Shown here: in pieces, positions 7,497-15,617 of the stretch
How positions within the stretch are numbered: position 1 is the first letter of the stretch
Layout: every line of letters begins with the position of its first letter
DNA from: Thermoflexia bacterium
GTDB taxonomy: Bacteria > Chloroflexota > Anaerolineae > B4-G1 > SLSP01
Assembly: GCA_030605705.1 (NCBI GenBank)
Contig: JAUWHU010000344.1
Coordinates: forward strand, 1-28,723
Length of the DNA: 28,723 bases
Direction of reading: 5' to 3'
Program-made: the position numbers and the translations under genes
The notes under the pieces: model-generated
Databases searched by the model: none
Told to the model about the DNA's origin: nothing
Seen by the model: only the letters and a program-made list of their open reading frames with translations

Positions 7497-9292
7497 CAAC
7501 GCAAATACCGGTGCAGAGGAAGGGGTGGCGGGCCTGGTGGAGTGCACAATGGGAACGTCTCGTCAGCGTGGAGGTTACCGACGCGGAAGAGGCGCGCCTG
7601 GGACGACTTTTTAACACATTGATGGTGGTCACCATCGCATTCATGCTTACCTTGTCCGCGATTCTCACCGCGATGGGACCATTGGGATTGCTCTCTACCT
7701 CTGGGACTTTGCGAAGAGCGGCCTTTTCTCTGGTTGTGATTCCCTTTGCCATTTTTTGCCTGATCCAGACGCGCCGTGGGCGCGTCCGGGCGATGTCCAA
7801 ATTATACGTCTGGGGTACCTTTGGCTTTATCGCGTTGGCCTGCGCACTTTTTAATGGCTCCGCTTCACCCGCTTTTATACTCTTTTTATGGGTCGTCGCG
7901 GTGGCCGGCGTGCTGCTCGCACCTTACTACGCGTTGCTGCTGAGCGGCGTGGTATTGTTATATTATGGCGCGCTTTGGTTTGCGGAGCGACAGGGATTCT
8001 ATACCCCTCTCCTGCCAACGGATGAAACGGCGTATAGATTCATGAATCAGTCTTTTACATTCCTCATACTGATCTTCGTGGCAGGCTTGATAACCTACCT
8101 GAACATGAGAAGCCTGCGCCAGACGCTGGCGAACCTGCGCGGCACTACGGACGAGCTGGAGAAGAGCCGGCGTCTTTTGGAAACCCGTGTGACGGAACGC
8201 ACGGAGCAGCTGCAGCAACGTTCGGAACAATCTCAGGCCATCGCGGAGTTCACCCGTTCTCTGGCCGGCTTGCGGGACTTAGGCCGGTTGTTGGATTCTG
8301 CGGTCATACTGATAGCCGAACGCTTGCATTACTATGATGTCGCTATCTTCCTGCTCAATGATTCAGAAGAATGGGTGCTCTTGAAAGCGGCATCCTCCGC
8401 AGGGGGTAAGCGCATGGTGGAAAGAGGGTACCGGTTGCGTGTGGGTTCCCCGGAGATCATCGGCCAGACGGCCGCCACGGCCCGCCCGCAGGTCGCCGTG
8501 AATGAGGGAGACGCTGCACTCAACTTCCAATTACCCGAGCTCCCCGCAGCTCAGTCGGAACTTGCGCTCCCGTTGCTTTCTGGCGGAAGATTGCTTGGGG
8601 TATTGGATATCCGGTGTGATCAGATCGTCCACTTTGCCGGGGAGGACATCCAGATTTTAGATATCTTGGCTGGCAGCCTGGCCGCGATGATTACGAATAC
8701 TCGATTGCTTCAGGAGACGCAGCAGGCTCTGGAACGACTGGAGCATTACCAGGAAGAAGAGGTAATACAGGGCTGGTATCGGGCGCTGGCGCGTCGTAAT
8801 AAGCGACTGGGCTATTTTTATGATCGGATCACGGTGCGTCCGGAGCTGCCCGACGCCGCTTTGATGCCTGTGGACCTCCAAAATTTAACCGGGTTGCAGG
8901 TGCTGGAATCGGAAGGGCAATACCTGCTGCTGGCCCCTCTCCGCGTACAACAGCGGACCTTAGGGGCGTTATCTTTCAGGGCTTCACGTCCCTGGACGGA
9001 GGAGGAGCAACGACTGGTAGGGAGTGTGGTGACACAATTGGGACTGGCCCTGGAGAACGCGCGGCTGCTGGAGGATACCCGCTTGAGCGCACAGCAGGAG
9101 AAGGCGCGGAGCGAGATCGTGGGGCGGGTGCGTTCCTCGATGCAGGTGGATACCGTGCTGCGTAGCGCGACCGAGGAGCTGGGACGGGCGTTGGGAGTTG
9201 AGCGCGTGCGCATCCAGCTGCTTCCGCCTGGCCGGCCGGTAGATTCGGAAGAGGCGTCTGTTTCACCAGCCTCCCCGGGGGAATCTGGATGA
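7493..9292 (+). CDS. Six-TM membrane sensor with two GAF domains
   Basis: The start ATG overlaps the preceding stop (ATGA), with GGAGG at 7483-7487 five bases away. 599 residues. About six membrane segments lie between residues 40 and 200, followed by a long coiled coil (LLETRVTERTEQLQQRSEQ). GAF1 (HYYDVAIFLLND, GGKRMVERGYRL, then LPAAQSELALPL replacing LPETRSE), a linker with Trp (IQGWYRALARR), GAF2 beginning GYFYDRITV, and the common tail (ARSEIVGRVRSSMQVDTVL) follow. The layout parallels the 1146-2867 gene, but the two N-termini have little obvious residue identity. No catalytic output domain is present. It ends in an ATGA overlap with the lipoprotein gene, tying receptor and binding protein together in translation. 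Confidence 0.9.
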   Translation: MTTQIPVQRKGWRAWWSAQWERLVSVEVTDAEEARLGRLFNTLMVVTIAFMLTLSAILTAMGPLGLLSTSGTLRRAAFSLVVIPFAIFCLIQTRRGRVRAMSKLYVWGTFGFIALACALFNGSASPAFILFLWVVAVAGVLLAPYYALLLSGVVLLYYGALWFAERQGFYTPLLPTDETAYRFMNQSFTFLILIFVAGLITYLNMRSLRQTLANLRGTTDELEKSRRLLETRVTERTEQLQQRSEQSQAIAEFTRSLAGLRDLGRLLDSAVILIAERLHYYDVAIFLLNDSEEWVLLKAASSAGGKRMVERGYRLRVGSPEIIGQTAATARPQVAVNEGDAALNFQLPELPAAQSELALPLLSGGRLLGVLDIRCDQIVHFAGEDIQILDILAGSLAAMITNTRLLQETQQALERLEHYQEEEVIQGWYRALARRNKRLGYFYDRITVRPELPDAALMPVDLQNLTGLQVLESEGQYLLLAPLRVQQRTLGALSFRASRPWTEEEQRLVGSVVTQLGLALENARLLEDTRLSAQQEKARSEIVGRVRSSMQVDTVLRSATEELGRALGVERVRIQLLPPGRPVDSEEASVSPASPGESG

Positions 9293-10392
9293 ACTGTCAC
9301 TGGTGGCATCTTGTGTTGATCGTTGGGTTGCTCTGCCCATTAGGGGCGGCCTGTTCTGGCGGCCCGGCAACGGAGACGCCGGCGCCCCCGGAATCTGTGA
9401 CATCGCTTCCCATGCTCTCCAAACCCTTGCGCCTGTTCTTAGTTTACAGCTATTCTCCTGCCGCGCCCCGGTCAGGTGAAATCCGCCCTGGAATCCTGGA
9501 GACGCTCGCCCGTCAGGGATACAACCTCTTTGAGGACACGCTCGAATTGGAGGAGTTTTCACTGAATGTCACTGCAGAGACTACCCCTGGAGAGCTGGCC
9601 GCCCTGGTGCAGGAGGTTGTCCAGGCCATCCAGAACTATGACCCGGACGTGGTGATCGTCTTAAATGATGAGGCGGCTCGCGCGGTGATCCCTGCTTACC
9701 CAGATTCCAATCAGCCTTTTGTGTTTTGCGGCCTCAAGGGTAACCCGCAGGATTATGATCTTAACCGGCCCAACGTGACCGGTGTGTTGGAGCACCCTTA
9801 TCCACTCCAGACGGCCAGGATGGCTATGGAGATAACCCAGAAGCAGGATAGTTTTATGGTCCTGGGGGATGACTCCCCGATGGGCAAGACGATTATCTCG
9901 GCGGTTTACCGGCAGCTCATAACCGATACGACGTTGGAGAGCCGGCCGGACCTGCGTATTACCTCGCGGTGGGAGGAATGGCAGCAGCTGGTACTCAGAG
10001 GGGCAGATGCCTCGGATTTCATCCTATTGGTGGGATATAGCGGTCTGAAAGACCGCACGGAGAATACCATCTCTGACCGGGAGGCGTTGCAGTGGACCCT
10101 GAGACACGCCCCTGTCCCTGTCTTTGGCTTGTGGACGGAGACTACGCGTGAGGGGGCGGTGGGCGGGCTGGCACTTACCCACTATGAACAGGGGGTGACT
10201 GCGGCCGAGATGGTGCTGCATATTGCGCAGGGCGCAGCTCCTTCGTCAATCCTGGCTGCGCAACCTGCTCGTAATATCCTGACCCTGAATTTTGCAGCAG
10301 TCGAACATTGGGAATTGCGTATACCCCTGGTATTTGTGACCACGGCGCGTATTTACCGCCGGTTTCCAGCTCCTGAAGAGGGAGGTCGGTGA
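9289..10392 (+). CDS. ABC-type substrate-binding lipoprotein (ABC_sub_bind-like)
   Basis: 367 residues. The N-terminus has a hydrophobic signal segment (LVLIVGLLCPLGAAC) ending in a lipobox-like GAAC at Cys22, so the mature protein is probably anchored outside the cytoplasmic membrane. Features resembling the PF04392 family of periplasmic-binding-fold proteins include PDVVIVLNDEAARAVIP, the NVTGV motif after a PFVFCGLKGNP strand, and PLQTARMAMEI. A GGGGGA site (9277-9282) and an ATGA overlap support the start. No ABC permease or ATPase gene lies beside it. It sits between two receptor genes and overlaps both. The context suggests that it presents a ligand to the neighbouring membrane sensors rather than to a transporter. 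The family call is fairly firm; the partnership is inference. Confidence 0.8.
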   Translation: MNCHWWHLVLIVGLLCPLGAACSGGPATETPAPPESVTSLPMLSKPLRLFLVYSYSPAAPRSGEIRPGILETLARQGYNLFEDTLELEEFSLNVTAETTPGELAALVQEVVQAIQNYDPDVVIVLNDEAARAVIPAYPDSNQPFVFCGLKGNPQDYDLNRPNVTGVLEHPYPLQTARMAMEITQKQDSFMVLGDDSPMGKTIISAVYRQLITDTTLESRPDLRITSRWEEWQQLVLRGADASDFILLVGYSGLKDRTENTISDREALQWTLRHAPVPVFGLWTETTREGAVGGLALTHYEQGVTAAEMVLHIAQGAAPSSILAAQPARNILTLNFAAVEHWELRIPLVFVTTARIYRRFPAPEEGGR

Positions 10393-13300
10393 TGTCCTTG
10401 AAGTCCTTGAGCTTGCGTTGGCGCGTGACTTTAATTGCGGTGCTTTTGCCTTTGCTGTTCTTGATGCCGGCATTCTTTTTCATTGGGCAAAAGTCCCGCA
10501 CTGCCTACCGGGAGGCCCGGTTGAGCAAAGGTGAGATGATCACCAGTCAGCTGGGGCAGGCGGTGAACTCGGTAACGCCCTACATCTCCTCTATTTACGA
10601 TGTCCCTGACCTGGAATCTTACCTCCGCGAGAGCATCGCGGATCAGCCTGAGATGGTGTTCTCCGCGCTGGTGCTGGATACCGGGTTTGTGGTTTACCAT
10701 TCTCTGCCAGGACTCGGTGGCACTTACGTCTCTGAGTTAGCTTATTTGGACCAGGAAGGGCTTATCAGACGGGTCGTCCATCCCTATGACGAAGTCTACC
10801 TGGTGGTGCGGAAATTACCGCTGCCCGGCAACGAGGAACGTTTTCTGTATGCCGTCGTGGCCGAGTCGGTGGAGATGGTGGATCCTCCTTTGATATCATT
10901 GTTGCCGGTTTTGGTAGGCATGAGTGTGGCCCTGATCCTGGTAGTCATGATACAGCTCTTCATGCGCCGTTGGATTCTCACGCCGTTGAGCCAACTGGCG
11001 GAAGGGGCGGCCATCGTCGGGGCCGGCGACCTGGCTTACGAGATCACCTTGCCGGGAACGGACGAGTTCGGCTTTCTGGCGCGTTCCTTCAATGATATGG
11101 CCCGGCGTTTGCAAGGGCTGGTGACTTCGTTGGAGCAACAGGTGTCGGAGCGCACCCGTGACCTGGAGAAGAAGAGTCGCCAGCTGGAGGCGGTGGCCTT
11201 TGTCAGCCGGGAAGTGGCGAATATTCGCAGTGTTTCTCTGTTCCTGGAGGCGACGGTGGCGGCAATCTCCAGACAGTTTGGACACTATCACACCGGCATC
11301 TTTTTGATTGACGACAAACGGGAATGGGCGGTATTGCAGGCTGCTTCTTCTGAGGGCGGACAGCGTATGTTATCTCGCCGGCATCGTCTGCGGGTGGGGC
11401 AACAGGGTATCGTGGGTACCGTCGCCGGTACCGGCAAAGCGCACATCGCCTTAGACGTGGGTGTGGACGCGGTGTGGTTCGATAATCCCGATTTGCCGGA
11501 CACACACTCGGAGATTGGCCTGCCGCTGAAGGACCTGGAGGGACAGGTGATCGGCGTCCTCGACGTGCAGAGCGCGGAGACGCAGGCCTTTAGTGCTGAG
11601 GACATCGAGACGCTGCAGTTGCTGGCCGATCAGCTCTCCATTGTGTTGCGAAACGCCCGGCTTTTCGAGCGCACCCAGAGTGCGTTGAGCCAATTGGAAG
11701 ATTTGCAGTGGAGCTACAGCCGCGAGGGTTGGGCACGGATCATGAACCAGGGTCGCCCGAGGGCTTACGAATACGACTCTGTTTCCGTGCAACCTGTGTT
11801 GCCCTTGCCTGCCCCGCGAATTTTGTCGGACGGCACGTTCCCCCGGCAGATGGTGATGACGGACGGCGCCGCGGCGCTGGTGGAGCCGATGCGCTACCGT
11901 GACCAGACAATCGGTCTGGTGGCTCTCTCCGATCCGCACCGTGTCTGGACCGCAGAGGAAAGAGGGCTGGTGCAGAGCGTGGTTGATCAGGTGGGGATCG
12001 CGTTGGAGAACGCGCGTCTCTTTGAGGAAACCCAAAATACGGCCCGGCAACAGGCATTGATGAGCCAGGTACTGCAGACGACGGCGATGGTGAGAGACCC
12101 TGACGTTGCACTCCGCGAGATCACCGGCATTCTGGCGCGGGGTCTGGGCATGGCGGTGGGTATTTTTACCTTCCCGCGCCCCGATGCCACAGAGGTACAG
12201 TTGCAAGCGTTTGTTTTGCCTGACGGTGAATCGCTTTTGCCTGAAGGTGAGCTCTATTCTCTTCCTCCCGATCTACGGATTTTCTTCCAGGGCCTGGAGG
12301 AGCCGGAATTGGGTAAAATGCTCCCCGTTTTGGGGAAGATATCGCCGGGAGAAGCGTACAATCTGGAGCAGGTCTTGTACGTCGCCATCAGGACGGCGGC
12401 GACCCGTGAGGGTTTCTTAGTCTTGCTCCAGCGCCGGGGCGACATATTACTTGATCCTGAGACGCGCTCGCTGGCCCGCAACCTGGCCGGCCAGGTTGCG
12501 ATGATGCTGGCAAATATGCATCTTCTTGAGGAGACCCAGCGCCGCTCGACGGAGATGGAGGCTTTGTATGATATCTCACTGCGCTTCGGAAAAAATCTGG
12601 AGCTGGAGGCGATCCAGAATCTCCTGGTGAATCAAGCCAGGGAGCTGTTATCTGCTGATGCCGGAGGTTTCTTAGTCTACCACGAACATGGAAATATGTT
12701 GGATTTTTCCGTCGCCCACGGGTCTATCCATGCCCCCCAGTGGAGGGCGAAACCGGGGGAGGGACTGGTGGGGCAGGTATTCCAGCAGGCTAAAACCATC
12801 CGGATTGACGATTACGCGGCATGGGCAGATTATGAGGAGGCGGCGGAAGAATCTCCCGCCGTGCAGGCGGTACTGGCCGTGCCCCTGAGCGTCTCCTGGG
12901 GTGTGGCCGGCGTTTTGCTCGGTTTGCGAGAGAGAGGAAAACCGCCCTTTGATCAGGCGGACGTTCGTCTGGCGGAGCTCCTCGCAGCTCAGGCGGCGGT
13001 GGCATTGGAGAGTGCGCGTCTTTACCAGGAGAGCACCAAACGGGCGCGCGACTTGCAACAACTTTACGACGCGGGTTTGGCCCTGGTCTCTCTGTTGGAT
13101 GTGGACGAGGTCTTGAACACGGGCGCGGATTGGGCGCGTCGCCTCTTTGACGGGGAGACGGCGACCATTTTCTACTGGGATGAGGCCCTGGGGCAATACC
13201 GGGCCGGTCGCTCGCTGGCTTCGTCCAAGTGGGAAACGACCTCTGCTATGCCCCGGTCCGGTGGGATCACCCATACTATCCGTGAAACCGGCAAGCCTGT

Positions 13301-14834
13301 GTTGATCTACGATGACCGGATCACTGCCCGGAATCCCGCCGAACTGATTGAGCTCGGCCTTATTTCTCAGATCGGGGTGCCTGTACGTTTAGGCCGACAG
13401 ATCGTCGGCGCGTTCTATGTACACAGTGCCGAGGTCGGCCACTTTAGAGAGGAAGATCTGTACCTTTTGGAGTTCTTAGGTACCCAACTGGCCTCGGCGG
13501 TTCAGAATGCGCAGCTGTTTGGACAGACGCAGGCCGCGCTGGGTGTTGTCGAAATGCAGGTGCATTATCAGACCAATGTGGCGCAATCCACGGCCTTGCT
13601 GGCGGAGCGCGGGACACAGGCCTTAGAGGAAGTGCTGGCTCTGCTGGGTGATGCTAGCCACGCGGGCCGGGTTGTTTACTTCGAGACACAGGAGGATGTT
13701 GAGGGGCCGTACTGGAGTCTCGCTTCGGAATGGGCTGCCCCTGGCGTGGGATCGAAGCTGGAAAACTCGCTATTACAGGCTTTGCGCCCGGAGCAGTTCT
13801 CGGAATGGTCGCTCAAATTCAAGGAGAGCGGCATGGTGCAGACCTTCTTGAGCAGTGCGTCACCTGTGGAGCGCCAGATCCTGGAGGCGTTGGGGATTCA
13901 ATCCCTGCTCCTGGTACCCGTGGCGGGCAATCATCCTACCGTTCCGGGTTTCGTGGGAATACTTGACCTGGAACAGGAACGCGAATGGGAGAAAGAGGTA
14001 CGGGTGGTGATGCAGACAGTGGGCGTGGCCCTCTCCAGCACGCTGGCTCGTGAGTGGCTCTTCAGTCAGGTGCAGGACGCCCTCACCGAGACCGAGGTAC
14101 TTTACAAGACCGGCACCGCCTTGAACACGGCGCAGAGCTACGACGATATTCTCGAAGCGCTGTGTAGCCACACGATTCTCGGCCAGGGCGCGCACGATGT
14201 GACGATCGAATTTTATGACCGCCCCTGGACGGAAACGGAGCGACCTGAGTGGATTGAGATTCTCGCGCGCTGGGGCCGGCTGCCTCCGGAGAAGGTGCGG
14301 CAGCGTTATCACATGGATAAGACGGACATAGTTCTGTTCTCTGACAGGGTGGGGGTTGTCGAGGACGTGCCGAACGACTCACGCTTAGATTCCCGGGCCC
14401 GCGACTTCTTCTTCAAGTACCTGGGGGCCAGGAGCGCGGTTTTCGTCCCCCTGATCGTCGGTGGTCAGCGGATTGGTACCATTATCGCATTATATCCTGA
14501 ACCGACCACGGTATCGGAGGTTGAGCAGCGTCGCTTGATGAACCTGGCGGCTCAAGCTGCGGTGGCGATCCAGAACCGTTACCAGCTACAGGCTACCGCC
14601 GCGCGGGCGCGCCGGGAGCGGTTGGCCCGTGAGATCATCGGGAATATCCAGGGCGCAGTTGATGTCCAGGGAGTACTGCAGGCGGCGGCCCGCGAGCTGG
14701 GGCGGGCACTTCGCGCTCCGCACACCTCTATCCAGGTTGGCGGTCTGGGCCAGCGACGGCACAGGAAGTTAGGCACGGGGGAGCTTGTCCCTAAACCGGA
14801 TGACTCATCCCCGGTTGTGAGCTCGGACGAGTAG
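10392..14834 (+). CDS. Giant HAMP receptor with about seven GAF-like domains
   Basis: ATG at 10392 is preferred over GTG at 10389, because GGAGGT at 10381-10386 is then 5 bases away. TGATG overlaps the previous stop. About 1480 residues. TM1 lies at about 8-30, an extracellular loop of about 135 residues follows, then TM2 at about 167-192, HAMP (DEFGFLARSFNDM) and the coil LEQQVSERTRDL. GAF1 (about 270-425) is canonical, with NPDLPDTHSEIGLPL. GAF2 follows a Trp linker (REGWARIM). Five more GAF-like units start at about 553, 722, 886, 1049 and 1232; the sixth is the most degenerate. The common tail (REIIGNIQGAVDVQGVLQAA) ends the protein. No output domain is visible. It is the largest and last receptor of the operon and may act as a scaffold integrating several cytoplasmic signals, which is inference. 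GAF boundaries are approximate. Confidence 0.9.
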   Translation: MSLKSLSLRWRVTLIAVLLPLLFLMPAFFFIGQKSRTAYREARLSKGEMITSQLGQAVNSVTPYISSIYDVPDLESYLRESIADQPEMVFSALVLDTGFVVYHSLPGLGGTYVSELAYLDQEGLIRRVVHPYDEVYLVVRKLPLPGNEERFLYAVVAESVEMVDPPLISLLPVLVGMSVALILVVMIQLFMRRWILTPLSQLAEGAAIVGAGDLAYEITLPGTDEFGFLARSFNDMARRLQGLVTSLEQQVSERTRDLEKKSRQLEAVAFVSREVANIRSVSLFLEATVAAISRQFGHYHTGIFLIDDKREWAVLQAASSEGGQRMLSRRHRLRVGQQGIVGTVAGTGKAHIALDVGVDAVWFDNPDLPDTHSEIGLPLKDLEGQVIGVLDVQSAETQAFSAEDIETLQLLADQLSIVLRNARLFERTQSALSQLEDLQWSYSREGWARIMNQGRPRAYEYDSVSVQPVLPLPAPRILSDGTFPRQMVMTDGAAALVEPMRYRDQTIGLVALSDPHRVWTAEERGLVQSVVDQVGIALENARLFEETQNTARQQALMSQVLQTTAMVRDPDVALREITGILARGLGMAVGIFTFPRPDATEVQLQAFVLPDGESLLPEGELYSLPPDLRIFFQGLEEPELGKMLPVLGKISPGEAYNLEQVLYVAIRTAATREGFLVLLQRRGDILLDPETRSLARNLAGQVAMMLANMHLLEETQRRSTEMEALYDISLRFGKNLELEAIQNLLVNQARELLSADAGGFLVYHEHGNMLDFSVAHGSIHAPQWRAKPGEGLVGQVFQQAKTIRIDDYAAWADYEEAAEESPAVQAVLAVPLSVSWGVAGVLLGLRERGKPPFDQADVRLAELLAAQAAVALESARLYQESTKRARDLQQLYDAGLALVSLLDVDEVLNTGADWARRLFDGETATIFYWDEALGQYRAGRSLASSKWETTSAMPRSGGITHTIRETGKPVLIYDDRITARNPAELIELGLISQIGVPVRLGRQIVGAFYVHSAEVGHFREEDLYLLEFLGTQLASAVQNAQLFGQTQAALGVVEMQVHYQTNVAQSTALLAERGTQALEEVLALLGDASHAGRVVYFETQEDVEGPYWSLASEWAAPGVGSKLENSLLQALRPEQFSEWSLKFKESGMVQTFLSSASPVERQILEALGIQSLLLVPVAGNHPTVPGFVGILDLEQEREWEKEVRVVMQTVGVALSSTLAREWLFSQVQDALTETEVLYKTGTALNTAQSYDDILEALCSHTILGQGAHDVTIEFYDRPWTETERPEWIEILARWGRLPPEKVRQRYHMDKTDIVLFSDRVGVVEDVPNDSRLDSRARDFFFKYLGARSAVFVPLIVGGQRIGTIIALYPEPTTVSEVEQRRLMNLAAQAAVAIQNRYQLQATAARARRERLAREIIGNIQGAVDVQGVLQAAARELGRALRAPHTSIQVGGLGQRRHRKLGTGELVPKPDDSSPVVSSDE

Positions 14835-14844
14835 GGTGTCCTAA

Positions 14845-15001
14845 ACGAAAATATTACTACTCAGGCCGGTTTATTTCAGACTTCCGAGGTCTACAAATCC
14901 GCCGCTCGGTGGCGGAATCCCGGTCTTGGTAAGTGCTTTGACAAGCAAACCCTGTACAAAGACCTCGGAGGTCTATCACGCCTGAGTAGTAACACGAAAA
15001 T
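14845..15001. mobile_element. MITE-like element with 14-bp TIRs and 8-bp direct repeats
   Basis: ATTACTACTCAGGC (14853-14866) is matched at 13 of 14 bases by the reverse complement of GCCTGAGTAGTAAC (14980-14993). Immediately outside both ends is the same octamer ACGAAAAT (14845-14852 and 14994-15001), as expected of a target-site duplication. The 141-bp interior has no coding capacity. It contains an inverted pair of the GACCTCGGAGGTC palindrome (14879-14892 and 14961-14974) and a hairpin TCCGCC/GGCGGA (14898-14916). No transposase is present, so it would have to be moved in trans. Confidence 0.7.
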
Positions 15002-15027
15002 CAACTATCAAGCAAGGAGGGCCGGGA

Positions 15028-15504
15028 GTGGGTATTGATCCTGCTCTTACACACGATCTTTTACAGCGGCTGCGGGAGCACCGTGAATCTTTGGTCTCCG
15101 GCCTATGCAGCGCGCTGCATGAAACGACCTTCTCCAATCACTTACTTATTGTTCCTCGTCGCCTGAACGCCATCGGACGGGAGGAGGTTGATACTTTCAT
15201 CGCCTTTCTGGCGCGAGGGGAGGATGACGAGCAGGCGGTACGCGCGCATGGCCGGCGTTTGGCAGTGGAGGGGTTGGGGCACAGCTCCGTTTTGGGGATG
15301 ACCGAGGCCCTCCGTCGCACCTGTTGGGATAGTGTTTTCCCGGATGATAGGATGCTGCATCACCTTTTGGCGATCTGTGGTTATTACCTCAACGCCTTGA
15401 TGGCGGGATACATGTCCGGACGGGAAGAGTCCATCCTGCGAGAGCAGGAACGCACCCGCCGGGCGTATTTGCGTGTCCGCGAACGACACGCCGACCAGAG
15501 GTAA
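15028..15504 (+). CDS. Stand-alone helical sensor-like protein (RsbR N-terminal-like)
   Basis: The GTG start is set by a strong AAGGAGG (15014-15020) seven bases upstream. 158 residues, apparently all helical, with no signal peptide or membrane segment. The pattern LLQRLREHRESLVSGLCSAL...GRRLAVEGLGHSSVLGMTEALRR...W resembles the RsbRD_N/RsbR N-terminal helical domain. The C-terminus (REESILREQERTRRAYLRVRE) is a charged coil of the type that links this domain to a following signalling domain. Here no second domain follows: the protein ends at TAA. It may be a free regulatory subunit for the receptor array, or the surviving N-terminal part of a split gene. Repeat ends lie on both sides (14980-14993 and 15547-15560). 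The family call is tentative. Confidence 0.6.
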   Translation: MGIDPALTHDLLQRLREHRESLVSGLCSALHETTFSNHLLIVPRRLNAIGREEVDTFIAFLARGEDDEQAVRAHGRRLAVEGLGHSSVLGMTEALRRTCWDSVFPDDRMLHHLLAICGYYLNALMAGYMSGREESILREQERTRRAYLRVRERHADQR

Positions 15505-15529
15505 CTGCACCATGAGATTCGCATTTGGA

Positions 15530-15560
15530 AGAGGAGGATATTCTATGCTTGAGTAGTAAC
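15530..15560 (+). pseudogene. Orphan RBS and start codon run into a MITE-end sequence
   Basis: AGAGGAGGA (about 15530-15538) precedes ATG at 15544 with good spacing, but that frame is only ATG CTT GAG TAG. The stop lies in GCTTGAGTAGTAAC (15547-15560), which matches 13 of 14 bases of the terminal repeat of the element at 14853-14993. This looks like a start region cut off by a repeat end. A 14-codon peptide from 15512 in the same frame is the only alternative. Gene remnant or leader peptide cannot be decided from sequence alone. Confidence 0.35.
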
Positions 15561-15617
15561 CTTTCGCGGTGAGTTGTCAATCTATAGCTTGAACAATCTA
15601 CATTTAAGGAGAGAAAG

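Noticed and set aside
14938..14960. TTGACA box inside the MITE as an outward promoter for the RsbR-like gene
   Set aside because: No -10-like sequence lies 16-18 bases downstream; the nearest TACAAA is only 11 bases away.
15575..15603. TTGTCA with 17-base spacing to TCTACA as promoter of the methyltransferase gene
   Set aside because: The -10 matches three of six bases, and the implied transcript start would fall in the ribosome binding site.
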